Below are positions 46,711 through 55,146 of a stretch of DNA of 64,000 bases, piece by piece; the first letter of the stretch is position 1, and every line of letters begins with the position of its first letter. The position numbers and the translations under genes are program-made. Origin of the DNA: an uncultured Actinomycetes bacterium (GTDB taxonomy: Bacteria > Actinomycetota > Acidimicrobiia > Acidimicrobiales > Ilumatobacteraceae). Location: NCBI GenBank assembly GCA_903872155.1, contig CAIQJP010000161.1, positions 1 through 64,000 on the forward strand, read 5' to 3'. The notes below the pieces were generated by a model. That model had not been told where the DNA came from, searched no databases, and saw only the letters and a program-made list of their open reading frames with translations.

Positions 46711-47240
46711 GGCCGATCTCCGATCGTCGACTTCACTGCGCCGTAGTTCACGAGTGGATCATGGGAAACCGAGAGAAGTTCTGGATCAACTCCACCAGTT
46801 GAAACCAATACTTGAGCGACTGTTAATGGATCGACTGAAACAAAGTCGGTCCCATTTCCTGGGACCATTCCCATTCCCGTTGCTTCAGTCACCAATCGAG
46901 CTGGCTCACGAAGACTTGATCGCTCCAACCGCAAGGCGTCGTAACGGTCACGCTCGGCCGAAATCTGCGATTCAATTTTGTCGATATTGAGTTGAGTCTC
47001 AGCGATACGGGTCTGAAATACGACAACCAACATCATCATGGCGATGGCCAAAAAGGCAATGGATAAGCCAGCAAACACAAACCGACGAGTGCGCTTTGTG
47101 ACGTCGCGCTGGGTCACGGCGCGTGCAATCGGCGAAGGCTGCGTTCGTCGTTGCTGTGCGGTCCGCGTCGTTACTTTCTTACGCTGTGGAGCAGCCTTCG
47201 GTTGTGGCGCAGTGCGTGTCACTTTGACTGGTCGAGCCAT
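46707..47240 (-). CDS. ftsL: FtsL-like divisome protein
   Basis: A bitopic protein of 177 residues. A Lys/Arg/Gln-rich cytoplasmic region (1-51) is followed by one transmembrane helix (about 52-75) and an extracytoplasmic coiled coil (TQLNIDKIESQISAERDRYD, then LRLERSSLREPARLV). This architecture and the position between rsmH and ftsI identify FtsL, which with DivIC/FtsB and FtsQ activates FtsWI. A C-terminal extension of about 50 residues is not typical of E. coli FtsL. Sequence similarity within the family is low, so the call rests on architecture and context. Confidence 0.85.
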   Translation of the reverse strand: MARPVKVTRTAPQPKAAPQRKKVTTRTAQQRRTQPSPIARAVTQRDVTKRTRRFVFAGLSIAFLAIAMMMLVVVFQTRIAETQLNIDKIESQISAERDRYDALRLERSSLREPARLVTEATGMGMVPGNGTDFVSVDPLTVAQVLVSTGGVDPELLSVSHDPLVNYGAVKSTIGDRP

Positions 47241-48178
47241 CAGATCACCTCCGCAACGCGAAGACGAGCTGAACTACTTCGAGGGTTAGCCAATTGCTCT
47301 TGGGCATTTGGCTTCGACGCCACGCGCACCAAACGCACGGTGCGCGTCGCCCCGCAACCACATGGAAGGGTGTTTGGACACTCGCAACCGCCCGTGGCAT
47401 GTTGTTTGAATCGCGCCTTGATAATGCGATCTTCTCCAGAGTGGTACGACAACACTGCAACGCGGCCGCCGCTGCGGGTGCGTCGCACCGCCGAATCAAT
47501 GGCATTCGGCAGAATTTCTAATTCCTTATTTAACGAGATCCGCAGTGCCTGAAAAGTTCGCTTGGCAGGATGTCCACCGCGGCGACGCGCTGGGGCCGGA
47601 ATAGCTGAGGCGACAATGTCAGCAAGCTCAGCAGTTGTGTGAATGGGTCGTGCGGCAACAATTGCTCGCGCGATGCGACCGGCAAACTTCTCATCGGAAA
47701 ACTCTCGCAACAAGTGGGCGATTTCAGCTTCTGATGCCTGATTGACCACATCGGCTGCAGTTGTCGTCTCAGTTGTATCCATGCGCATGTCAAGCGGCGC
47801 GTCGTGACGATAGGAAAAACCTCGTTCGCCACTATCAAACTGATGCGACGAGACCCCAAGATCAAAAAGTGCTCCCGACAGCTCCTCGATTCCTGCCTCA
47901 GACATCGCAGCATCAAGATCGTCAAAGCGACGGTGTTGCAACATGGCACGATCGCCATAAGGAGCAAGGCGCACACGCGATGCTTCAAGCGCTGCTGGAT
48001 CGCGGTCTAAACCAAGCACTCGAAGCCCACGATGAGCGTCAAGAATGGCCGTGGTATGCCCGGCGCCGCCCAAAGTTGCATCAAGCACGACACCGTCGGG
48101 AACGCTCGCGAAGAGTTCGGTGATCTCACGAACCATCACGGGATCGTGCGAAAAAACTGTTGGCTGAGTCGTCATCAT
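47240..48178 (-). CDS. rsmH: 16S rRNA (cytosine-1402 N4)-methyltransferase
   Basis: 312 residues. FSHDPVMVREI opens the protein, followed by the SAM loop VVLDATLGGAGHTTAILDA and GALFDLGVSSHQFDSGERGF, then DMRMDTTE and the substrate-recognition region KRTFQALRISLNKELEIL. Methylation at C1402 tunes decoding at the P site. ATG 48178 overlaps the mraZ stop by ATGA; a second ATG follows at once. Confidence 0.97.
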   Translation of the reverse strand: MMTTQPTVFSHDPVMVREITELFASVPDGVVLDATLGGAGHTTAILDAHRGLRVLGLDRDPAALEASRVRLAPYGDRAMLQHRRFDDLDAAMSEAGIEELSGALFDLGVSSHQFDSGERGFSYRHDAPLDMRMDTTETTTAADVVNQASEAEIAHLLREFSDEKFAGRIARAIVAARPIHTTAELADIVASAIPAPARRRGGHPAKRTFQALRISLNKELEILPNAIDSAVRRTRSGGRVAVLSYHSGEDRIIKARFKQHATGGCECPNTLPCGCGATRTVRLVRVASKPNAQEQLANPRSSSARLRVAEVI

Positions 48179-48597
48179 TCACCCTCACCGGCAATGACAC
48201 CTTCGCCGGCGGCCAACATTCGGGCGAATCGACTGGGTTCCCAAATTTCAACTGAATCAAAGGCTCCCGAAACAACAACCTTTGAACCAGCGCTCAGCCC
48301 AGCAAACTGACGCAGGTTGTCATCGAGCGTGATGCGCCCCTGTCCGTCAACTTGGACCTCGACCATATTGGCGGCCATGGCGCGTAATTCGGCGCGGGTC
48401 TTGTCGCCACGTTTGACCGCCAAAGTCATTTCTTCAGCCCAGGCCAGAGACACCGCAACGGTGACCACGCTGATGCATTTGTCCTGCCCAAGGACTAAAT
48501 AGCAACGAGGTTCGAGACGGTTTCGGAAGGTCGCCGGAAGCGCGACTCGACCCTTGGGGTCAAGCTGACGCTCGTACCTTCCAACGAAACCTTCCAC
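48175..48597 (-). CDS. mraZ: transcriptional regulator MraZ
   Basis: An AbrB-fold DNA-binding protein that represses its own division/cell-wall operon. From GTG 48597 (GAGAGG ribosome site at 7 nt) it has 140 residues with two MraZ/SpoVT-AbrB repeats: YERQLDPKGRVALPATFRNR and VQVDGQGRITLDDNLRQFAG. The frame is open to 48630 but those residues are not family sequence. It is the first gene of the run; its probable operators lie at 48650-48728. Confidence 0.96.
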   Translation of the reverse strand: MEGFVGRYERQLDPKGRVALPATFRNRLEPRCYLVLGQDKCISVVTVAVSLAWAEEMTLAVKRGDKTRAELRAMAANMVEVQVDGQGRITLDDNLRQFAGLSAGSKVVVSGAFDSVEIWEPSRFARMLAAGEGVIAGEGE

Positions 48598-48649
48598 TGA
48601 TCTGCCTCTCTTGCTGTGATGAAAACGCAAGAAAATGTGGTTTCTGCCT

Positions 48650-48728
48650 CCACATTTCCCCTATGTCCTCCACTTTGCACCCCACGACCCCCCTTTGTCA
48701 ACCACTTTTCCCCTTTTCGCGCCACTTT
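48650..48728 (-). promoter_or_regulatory. MraZ-box array upstream of mraZ
   Basis: On the mraZ sense strand, G-rich tetramers recur at roughly 8-12 bp steps. GTGG occurs at 48650, 48670, 48682, 48702 and 48722 (plus-strand CCAC starts), alternating with GGGG at 48658, 48688 and 48710. AAAGTGG appears three times and GGGGAAA[A/T]GTGG twice. MraZ is known to bind phased TGGGN repeats in E. coli and AAAGTG[T/G] repeats in Mollicutes. A -35-like TTGACA (48701-48696) is embedded, but no clear -10 is seen. Confidence 0.65.
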
Positions 48729-48810
48729 TTTGAATTTTTTTAGCTCGGTTCGCCTGACGAGCGCGCAAAAGGCCAATTTCAGCGAAAAATCTTCGTGAAA
48801 TCCTCAAGTT

Positions 48811-48834
48811 GGGTATGAGAACGCGCCGATACCC
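48811..48834 (+). promoter_or_regulatory. inverted repeat over the putative promoter of the M23 peptidase gene
   Basis: GGGTAT (48811-48816) and ATACCC (48829-48834) form a perfect 6-bp inverted repeat with a 12-bp centre. A -10-like TATGAG overlaps the left arm, and the GTG start of the peptidase lies 4 bp beyond the right arm. It could be an operator or a short leader hairpin. No good -35 is visible. Confidence 0.35.
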
Positions 48835-48838
48835 ATAG

Positions 48839-50536
48839 GTGCCCATCGCCAACCACCCCGATCTCGTGGATTCACGTCCACCATTTCGCACTCGGACCTT
48901 CGCGTCCATTGGTGTGGCGGTCACGGTGCTGGCTTTCTCTTTTACCTGGAGCGCAACGACGGTTCATGCCACCACGGCGCCGCCACAACATTCAGTCACT
49001 CACTTACTTACGACCAAGAAGGCCTCGACGTTTCCGCAAATTGGCGACCGAGGTCAAGCAGTTCGCGCCCTCCAGCAAGCACTCGTTGCGCAAGGTGTCA
49101 CCGTGATCGGTGGTGTTGACGGAATTTTCGGGCAAGGCACGTCGAGCGCCCTGAAAACTTTTCAGTTGAGCAAGGGACTCGATGTCTCAGGAGCTATGAA
49201 CTCAACAACAGCATTTCTTCTCGGACTCGCGCCGAGTCCAGCCTTGCCAATATTTGGTCAACGCGGCGCAAGTGTGAGAGCGCTCCAACAAGCGTTAACA
49301 AATGCATCAATTTCAGTACGCGGTGGCATTGACGGAATTTTTGGAGCCGGCACAACAAGCGCAGTAGCGGCGTACCAAACAAGTCATGGACTCACAGCAA
49401 CAGGTGTCGTTGATATCACCACAGCAATTTCACTTGGCATCGTTGAAGGAAGCACTCAAGCACAAGCAGTTCCAACAACAACCGTTCCGTCCCCGACGGT
49501 TCCGACAACAACGGCGCCATCGACAACTGTTCCCGTCATTGCTACCCCGAGCCAATTCCCTGTAAGTGGTGACAACAACGACGCAGTGAAAGCATTGCAA
49601 AAGGCTTTGGTTGCTGCAGGAATTTCACTCAAAGGCGGAGTTGATGGTCGATTCGGTGCCGGCACAACTAATGCAGTCACAACGTTTCAACAAAACATGC
49701 GGGTCGCGGCTACTGGAGTAGTCGATCAACTCACCGCTCAATTGCTGGGCTTAACACCAGCACCGATGCTTCCCAAAAAAGGCGACTCTGGTGATGTCGT
49801 CACAGTCTTGCAAAATCTCTTAATCACTGCTGGAATGACCGTCAAAGGCGGCGCTGACGGCAAATTTGGCACAGCGACAAGCACAGCAATCAGCGCATTT
49901 CAAAATGCACAGGGTCTCAAGGCCACCGGAATACTTGATCTGCGTACCGCGTTGTATCTCGGATTCATTCCAGGACTGGCAACCACCACTCCTGGCGCTT
50001 CAACGACGACGACAACGACACCCCCCTCGACCACTCCGACAAATACGCCAGCAACACTCCCGACCGTTTTCCCTGTACTTGGTCCTTGCTGGTTTACCGA
50101 CACTTGGAAGGCGCCACGTTCTGGTGGACGTCAACACGAAGGAGTTGACATCATCGCCAAGTCCGGGACGCCAATTTATGCGGTCACGAATGGCACGATC
50201 ACCCGCGTGTTCCTTGACCATCCAGGTTCGCTTGGTGGAAACGCAGTACGCCTGACCGCACTTGACGGCACATATTTCCACTATGCCCACCTCTCTGCCT
50301 TCGCAGACGGAGCTGCGCTCGGAGCAACGGTCGTCGCGGGGCAAGTCATTGGATATGTAGGAAGCACCGGAAGTAGTTCCACTCCACATTTGCACTTCGA
50401 ATATCACCCTGGTGGTGGAGCTGCGAGCAATCCCTACCTAGTCGTCAAACCACTTGATGCCTGCAAGAGCACGACTCCCCCAACAACGACAGCACCAACG
50501 ACTACTAGCCCGACAACAACGGTGCCAGCCGCTTAG
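48839..50536 (+). CDS. secreted M23-family peptidase with four peptidoglycan-binding domains
   Basis: 565 residues from GTG 48839. A signal sequence or membrane anchor lies at about residues 18-45. Four PG_binding_1 repeats follow (about 67-128, 138-198, 241-301, 313-373), each with the core GxDGxFGxGT and separated in the middle and at the end by Thr/Pro linkers. The C-terminal LytM/M23 domain (about 430-525) keeps the zinc ligands His433 and Asp437 in HEGVD, the HYAHL motif (481-485) and HLHF (517-520). It is therefore a likely active endopeptidase, or a divisome regulator if regulated by inhibition. It ends in another Thr/Pro-rich tail. Divergent from mraZ, so a role in wall remodelling at division is plausible. 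Confidence 0.9.
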   Translation: MPIANHPDLVDSRPPFRTRTFASIGVAVTVLAFSFTWSATTVHATTAPPQHSVTHLLTTKKASTFPQIGDRGQAVRALQQALVAQGVTVIGGVDGIFGQGTSSALKTFQLSKGLDVSGAMNSTTAFLLGLAPSPALPIFGQRGASVRALQQALTNASISVRGGIDGIFGAGTTSAVAAYQTSHGLTATGVVDITTAISLGIVEGSTQAQAVPTTTVPSPTVPTTTAPSTTVPVIATPSQFPVSGDNNDAVKALQKALVAAGISLKGGVDGRFGAGTTNAVTTFQQNMRVAATGVVDQLTAQLLGLTPAPMLPKKGDSGDVVTVLQNLLITAGMTVKGGADGKFGTATSTAISAFQNAQGLKATGILDLRTALYLGFIPGLATTTPGASTTTTTTPPSTTPTNTPATLPTVFPVLGPCWFTDTWKAPRSGGRQHEGVDIIAKSGTPIYAVTNGTITRVFLDHPGSLGGNAVRLTALDGTYFHYAHLSAFADGAALGATVVAGQVIGYVGSTGSSSTPHLHFEYHPGGGAASNPYLVVKPLDACKSTTPPTTTAPTTTSPTTTVPAA

Positions 50537-51234
50537 TTCAGAGCCAAATGAATTGCGTCGATTAACTTCGTCGCAACCGTTGCAGAATCCAACGAAAGAT
50601 TTGACCCGCAATTTTCAATGTCCGAAATTGTCGGACGCGGTTCGTTCAACAAATTGAGTAGTAATTCGGGTTTCCATTGCAAAGAAATTGCACATTGAAA
50701 TCGGGCCCAATCCCGTGTTCGCCGTTGGCTAATGCCGACAACTTTGCGACCGTCTTGAGTAAACACCTCACCTGGCCCGCGTCCGGCAAAACAGATAAGC
50801 GAGGACCAAGTGGTTTTGATCATCGAACCGCGATGCAGTTCTAGATTGATATGAGCAAGTTCGGCCAGTTCTTTTTCAAAAACTTCGCCAAGCCAAAGTG
50901 AAGATTCGCCGACGTCGTTCAACCACAACGAATGTTCGCGAGGAATTTCAACGTCAATCCAAATCGTGGAGTCTTGTGCCAAAAAGACAATTCCTCCACC
51001 ACTGCGTCGCTTGACAATTTCAACACCATTCACCAAACAAGCTTGCTCATTGATTAACGAGCGATCTTGCGTTGAACCAAGGATGATCGTTGGTTGCACT
51101 GGTGTGAACAGCGAGATAACACAATCATTCCCACCTGGAAAAGAACGTTGGTGAAACTCTTCGCATGACCCAGTCAACCTATTAATACGCGATGACAAGT
51201 AATTCACGAGGCTTTCAACAAATAAGGCTTCCAT
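50533..51234 (-). CDS. biotin/lipoate A/B protein ligase family protein
   Basis: 233 residues of the LplA/BirA catalytic fold. The substrate loop IVKRRSGGGIVFL matches the family RRxSGGGxVxH pattern, with Phe-Leu replacing the usual His. DGRKVVGISQRR carries the expected catalytic Lys. It probably attaches lipoate or a similar acid, but the change in the GGG loop and the lack of a lipoyl enzyme nearby leave the substrate open. It overlaps the HNH gene by 31 bp, so its true start may be slightly downstream. Its stop overlaps the convergent peptidase stop by 4 bp. Confidence 0.75.
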   Translation of the reverse strand: MEALFVESLVNYLSSRINRLTGSCEEFHQRSFPGGNDCVISLFTPVQPTIILGSTQDRSLINEQACLVNGVEIVKRRSGGGIVFLAQDSTIWIDVEIPREHSLWLNDVGESSLWLGEVFEKELAELAHINLELHRGSMIKTTWSSLICFAGRGPGEVFTQDGRKVVGISQRRTRDWARFQCAISLQWKPELLLNLLNEPRPTISDIENCGSNLSLDSATVATKLIDAIHLALN

Positions 51235-51701
51235 GCATCTGGCACGGTCCCTGCTTCAACAGTTACCCACGCTAGTTCGCGAGGTGTCATCGGTGGAATC
51301 GCTAAACGCATTCCAGCTTCATCAGGAGTCCGATCACGCTTACCGAGATTGCATTTACGACATGCCGCTACAACATTTTCCCATGCGTGTTGACCGCCCC
51401 TGGACCGCGGCATCACATGATCGATTGATTCGGCGAGACCTCCGCAGTATTGACAACGATGGTTATCTCGAGCAAAAACGGCGCGACGGGACAAAGAAGT
51501 TTTGCGGTGATACGGAACTTTGACGACATAGCGCAAGCGAATCACTAAGGGAGACGGCATTGACAATCGTTCACTGCGAATAAAAGCTCCGTCGTGTTCA
51601 ACCATTTCGGCCTTATCACTCAAAACCAAGCAAACGGCGCGACGAGAAGGCACAACACTCAGCGGCTCATACGTTGCATTCAGTACCAGCGCGCTCCTCA
51701 T
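51204..51701 (-). CDS. HNH endonuclease family protein
   Basis: 165 residues. The C-terminal half has a complete HNH fold with zinc cysteines: CQYC (83-86), the catalytic IDHVMPRSRGG (Asp94-His95), WENVVAACRKCNLGK (Asn109, Cys114, Cys117). The N-terminal MRSALVLNATYEPLSVV is typical of a widespread chromosomal HNH family in actinobacteria and cyanobacteria whose role is unknown; DNA repair is often proposed. There is no toxin-antitoxin or phage context here. Confidence 0.88.
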   Translation of the reverse strand: MRSALVLNATYEPLSVVPSRRAVCLVLSDKAEMVEHDGAFIRSERLSMPSPLVIRLRYVVKVPYHRKTSLSRRAVFARDNHRCQYCGGLAESIDHVMPRSRGGQHAWENVVAACRKCNLGKRDRTPDEAGMRLAIPPMTPRELAWVTVEAGTVPDAWKPYLLKAS

Positions 51702-51736
51702 ATGAAACTAAATTCCCCGACGAACTGTAGAAATGA

Positions 51737-52003
51737 TCATGACGCGGCATCCCATTGGCGGACCCATTGCAGGTATTTCAAGACATCCGGCAAATTTGCT
51801 TGAGGTGAACTTCCGCCGTATTGGGTTTCCAGGCGAAACTTCACATAGTCACCAGTCGGCAACGGCAGGTAAGGGCGCATCGTCCACCAACGCGATGGAA
51901 CCATACGCCGAGCGACGCGTGTCGCGACGACCCAATAGCGCGGTCGAACAATCACACCGAACACGATGTACATCATCGTGACAGCTCGGCGAATTCGGTT
52001 CAT
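51737..52003 (-). CDS. small conserved basic protein of unknown function
   Basis: 88 residues. A hydrophobic N-terminal half (MYIVFGVIVRPRYWVVATRV) is followed by an Arg/Trp-rich patch (RRMVPSRWWTMRPYLPLP) and then VKFRLETQYGG. It has no named domain that I recognise, although the pattern resembles short hypothetical proteins of actinobacteria. It begins 3 bp after the acyl-CoA dehydrogenase stop, so it is co-transcribed with it. Confidence 0.65.
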   Translation of the reverse strand: MNRIRRAVTMMYIVFGVIVRPRYWVVATRVARRMVPSRWWTMRPYLPLPTGDYVKFRLETQYGGSSPQANLPDVLKYLQWVRQWDAAS

Positions 52004-52006
52004 GGT

Positions 52007-53242
52007 TTAGCGAGGTTCCTTCGGCAATCCGAGCACCATCTCGCCAATAATATTCGACTGAATTTGCGACGAGCCTGCATAAATTGTGCCAGCGCGAGCG
52101 TTCAGGAAAGCACCAGTCCAACTTCCGCTCGAATTCGGCGCACTACGGTCGTCTGGTTGGAACGAGTTGAGAGGCGGCCGTCCTTCGGGGCACATCGCTG
52201 AAGCTCCAAGGATTTCCATCGAAAGTTCAGTGACGGCTTGGTGATACTCGCTCCAGTAACGCTTGAAGATTCCACCGTCAGGTCCAGGATGACCTCCGGC
52301 AAGGAATTTCGTCAAGGTACGCAGTCCGAGATAACGCATGATCTGAACCTTCGAATAGGCCCAGGCAAGTTTTTGTCGAATACGAGGATCTTGGTCTACC
52401 CCGCACTCTTTAGCCAAGAGCAGCAGACGATCAAGTTCGGCTTGGAAACGCACGGGAACTGTGGCCGCACCTTCGCCACGCTCGTAACCAAGCAAGGTCA
52501 TTGCGACGGCCCAACCATTATTCAATCCACCAACGACATTGTCCTTTGGACAGACTGCATCGGTGTAAAAGACTTCATTGAATTCGCTCTCGCCATTGAT
52601 CATTTTGATCGGGCGAACTTCAATTCCGGGTTGACGCATATCAACCAAAAGGAATGAAATACCTTTATGTTTCGGACTATCTGGATCGGTTCGCGCCAAG
52701 GTGAAAATATGATCGGCCAAATGTCCAGCCGAGGTCCAAATTTTTTGTCCGTTCAACACCCACTGATCACCATCAAGAGTTGCCTTCAGACCCAAGCTTC
52801 CCAAGTCACTACCCGCGTTGGGTTCGCTATAACCCTGACACCACACATCTTCGTTGGACAAAATGCGCGGCAAGTAATAATGCTTTTGTTCTTCAGTTCC
52901 CCATGTCAACAAGGTGTTTCCCAACATGGTGATACCAAAGCCATCATTTGGTCCACCCGTTGGTACACCCGCCTTGGCGAATTCTTCAGCCAAGATCACT
53001 TGTTCAAGCGCCGACATTCCTCCGCCGCCATATTCGGCTGGCCAGCCTGCTGCTAGATAACGCTCGCGGTGCAAAATCTTGCGCCAATCCATCACCCAGG
53101 CATGGGCTTCGTCTGCTGGCAGTAAACCAATCCCACGCCAGTCGCCTGGAAGGTTTTGAGCGAGGAACGACTGTACTTGGCTACGAAAGACATCTACTTC
53201 AGGGTCATACATCGGACGCATACTTGCGAACTTACTCGCCAT
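52007..53242 (-). CDS. acyl-CoA dehydrogenase
   Basis: An FAD enzyme that introduces a double bond into acyl-CoA thioesters, passing electrons to ETF. 411 residues: N-terminal helical domain, middle beta domain with CQGYSEPNAGSDLGSLGLKA and WVLNGQKIWTSAGHLAD, and C-terminal domain with GYERGEG and the FAD/ETF-side TIYAGSSQIQSNIIGE. The sequence resembles the branched-chain or steroid side-chain FadE groups of actinobacteria; the substrate cannot be told from sequence. There is no beta-oxidation cluster around it. Confidence 0.92.
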   Translation of the reverse strand: MASKFASMRPMYDPEVDVFRSQVQSFLAQNLPGDWRGIGLLPADEAHAWVMDWRKILHRERYLAAGWPAEYGGGGMSALEQVILAEEFAKAGVPTGGPNDGFGITMLGNTLLTWGTEEQKHYYLPRILSNEDVWCQGYSEPNAGSDLGSLGLKATLDGDQWVLNGQKIWTSAGHLADHIFTLARTDPDSPKHKGISFLLVDMRQPGIEVRPIKMINGESEFNEVFYTDAVCPKDNVVGGLNNGWAVAMTLLGYERGEGAATVPVRFQAELDRLLLLAKECGVDQDPRIRQKLAWAYSKVQIMRYLGLRTLTKFLAGGHPGPDGGIFKRYWSEYHQAVTELSMEILGASAMCPEGRPPLNSFQPDDRSAPNSSGSWTGAFLNARAGTIYAGSSQIQSNIIGEMVLGLPKEPR

Positions 53243-53262
53243 TTGCTGCAGTCCGTGAATCT

Positions 53263-54141
53263 TTAGTTCGTCATACTGGTCAGAGCTACAGCGGCAGCGC
53301 CGATTAACGCCGATGAGTCGCCAAGCCCGAGGGGCACAATCGAAATCCCCGCCGTGAAGGGCAATTTAGAACGAGAAGCCAACTCATCGTTGGCTGCTGC
53401 AAAAAATGGGTCCCCCCATCCCAAAGCGACGCTTCCCCCAACAACAACCCTCGAGATATCAGCGACCGCAGCAACCGATGCCACGGCTCGTCCGAGCAAA
53501 ATTCCATTACGGACCTTCAAGTTCATTGGCGCGTACATGGGGTCGCGGCCAGTTTCTCGTTCAATGGCAGGTCCCGACAGGTACGCCTCGAGACAACCTC
53601 GTCCTCCGCAACGACACGGCCGATCGTCATGCCCAACAATCTCACCCCCGACCACGATGTGCCCAAAATGAGCGGCATTTCCGCTACGACCTACCGCGAG
53701 TTGATTATTCACAACAAGTCCCCCGCCAACACCAGTTCCGATCACCACTGCCATGAAATTTGCACAATCGCGTGCCGCGCCTTTCCAACCTTCGGCCAAC
53801 GCAAGAGCCTTCGCATCGTTATCGATGTAGGTCGTCAAACCCGTTAATTCTGCGATGGATTGCCGCAGTGGAAAATCAACCCATGTTGGAATATGTAACG
53901 GGGAAACCTCGGTTCCACCAATTTTCATCGGACCACCGCATGCGACTCCGCAAGCAACTAATTCAATGTCAGAGGCTGCAGCTTGAATACGCTTAATCAA
54001 CGCTGAAAGCGTGATCCAAGGGGCCCGCGCGGGTGTTGCTACTCGATCTCGACGGATGATGTCACCTTGAGCCGTGACAACTGCAGCAGCCAACTTCGTT
54101 CCGCCAATATCAACTGCGAGAATTCCTGAGGTCGTTGCCAT
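53263..54141 (-). CDS. ROK-family sugar kinase (glucokinase-like)
   Basis: From ATG 54141 about 292 residues. The ATP-binding GILAVDIGGTKLAAAV opens the protein. GVGGGLVVNNQLAVGRSG and NAAHFGHIVV follow, then the structural zinc motif CRCGGRGCLEAYLSG. In glucokinases the motif after the glycine is usually GExGH; here Glu is replaced by His, a change seen in other ROK subgroups, so the sugar is uncertain. Divergent from the MoxR gene, with an upstream in-frame GTG at 54150 as an alternative start. Confidence 0.88.
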   Translation of the reverse strand: MATTSGILAVDIGGTKLAAAVVTAQGDIIRRDRVATPARAPWITLSALIKRIQAAASDIELVACGVACGGPMKIGGTEVSPLHIPTWVDFPLRQSIAELTGLTTYIDNDAKALALAEGWKGAARDCANFMAVVIGTGVGGGLVVNNQLAVGRSGNAAHFGHIVVGGEIVGHDDRPCRCGGRGCLEAYLSGPAIERETGRDPMYAPMNLKVRNGILLGRAVASVAAVADISRVVVGGSVALGWGDPFFAAANDELASRSKLPFTAGISIVPLGLGDSSALIGAAAVALTSMTN

Positions 54142-54175
54142 CCCACTCACGGTATCTAGCGTCTAGCGTGTCACC

Positions 54176-55144
54176 GTGTCTTCTCATACCGGATCAACGC
54201 CTTCTCGTTCCTTTGCCCGCATGTTTGAATCCATCGTGGACAATGTTGGACTAGTTCTTCGAGGGAAAAAGGGCCCGATTGAACTCGCCGTTGTCTGTCT
54301 TCTCGCTGATGGCCACTTACTCATCGAAGATGTACCTGGTGTTGGCAAAACAAGTTTGGCCAAAGCCCTCTCAGCCTCTATTGAATGTTCGTGGAAACGC
54401 GTTCAGTTCACACCCGACTTGTTACCGTCCGACCTCGTCGGAGTTTCAATTTGGAGCAAACAACGCGAGGCCTTTGAGTTTCAAGAAGGACCACTATTCG
54501 CCAACATTGTGCTCGCTGACGAAATCAATCGTGCATCGCCAAAGACTCAGTCAGCCCTCTTAGAGGCGATGGAAGAACGGCAAGTATCAATTGACGGTGT
54601 CACCCGAAGTTTGCCTCACCCATTTCTTGTCATTGCAACACAAAACCCGGTTGAACATGATGGGACATACCGACTGCCCGAAAGTCAACTCGATCGGTTT
54701 TTGATTCGCATGGAAATCGGATATCCAAACCGCCAAGCCGAACTCGACATTCTCGAACCCGGAACTGGTGCCGATGTAACGGATCAACTCGCACCTGTTG
54801 TGTCTGCCCGCGATATTCAAGAAATGATCACCGTGGCTTCACGAGTTTCAATGGTTGATCCACTCAAGAATTATCTTGTCGACATTGCTCACGCAAGCCG
54901 CAAGCATCCCCAAGTCGCACTCGGGTTGTCGCCTCGAGCAATGATTCAGTTAGCGCGGGCGATACGAGCACTCGCAGCAGCGCGGGGTCGCGATTACACA
55001 ACTCCCGATGACGTCAAAGAACTCGCAGTACCGGTCCTCGCGCATCGCCTAGTGATGCGAAACAGCAGCTCTGGTCGTCGAGCGACGGCAAGTGACGTCA
55101 TCCAAGAAATTTTGGCAACTGTTCCTGTCCCCTCCGGACGATAA
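54176..55144 (+). CDS. MoxR-family AAA+ ATPase
   Basis: 322 residues from GTG 54176. Walker A is DVPGVGKTSLAKAL, Walker B LADEINRASPKTQSALLEAM, sensor 1 IATQNPVEHDGTYRLPESQL. MoxR ATPases act as chaperones that mature partner complexes, often VWA- or DUF58-containing proteins. The next two genes (DUF58 and transglutaminase) form the conserved three-gene unit, spaced 2 and 11 bp apart. Confidence 0.95.
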   Translation: MSSHTGSTPSRSFARMFESIVDNVGLVLRGKKGPIELAVVCLLADGHLLIEDVPGVGKTSLAKALSASIECSWKRVQFTPDLLPSDLVGVSIWSKQREAFEFQEGPLFANIVLADEINRASPKTQSALLEAMEERQVSIDGVTRSLPHPFLVIATQNPVEHDGTYRLPESQLDRFLIRMEIGYPNRQAELDILEPGTGADVTDQLAPVVSARDIQEMITVASRVSMVDPLKNYLVDIAHASRKHPQVALGLSPRAMIQLARAIRALAAARGRDYTTPDDVKELAVPVLAHRLVMRNSSSGRRATASDVIQEILATVPVPSGR

Positions 55145-55146
55145 AT

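Noticed and set aside
51204-51701. HNH gene as part of a mobile element or defence island
   Set aside because: Neighbours are housekeeping genes, no repeats, integrase or restriction partners are present, and the family is widely chromosomal.
54155-54168. Tandem heptamer TCTAGCG x2 between the ROK kinase and moxR genes
   Set aside because: Two short copies in a 34-bp gap are easily due to chance; no operator pattern could be supported.
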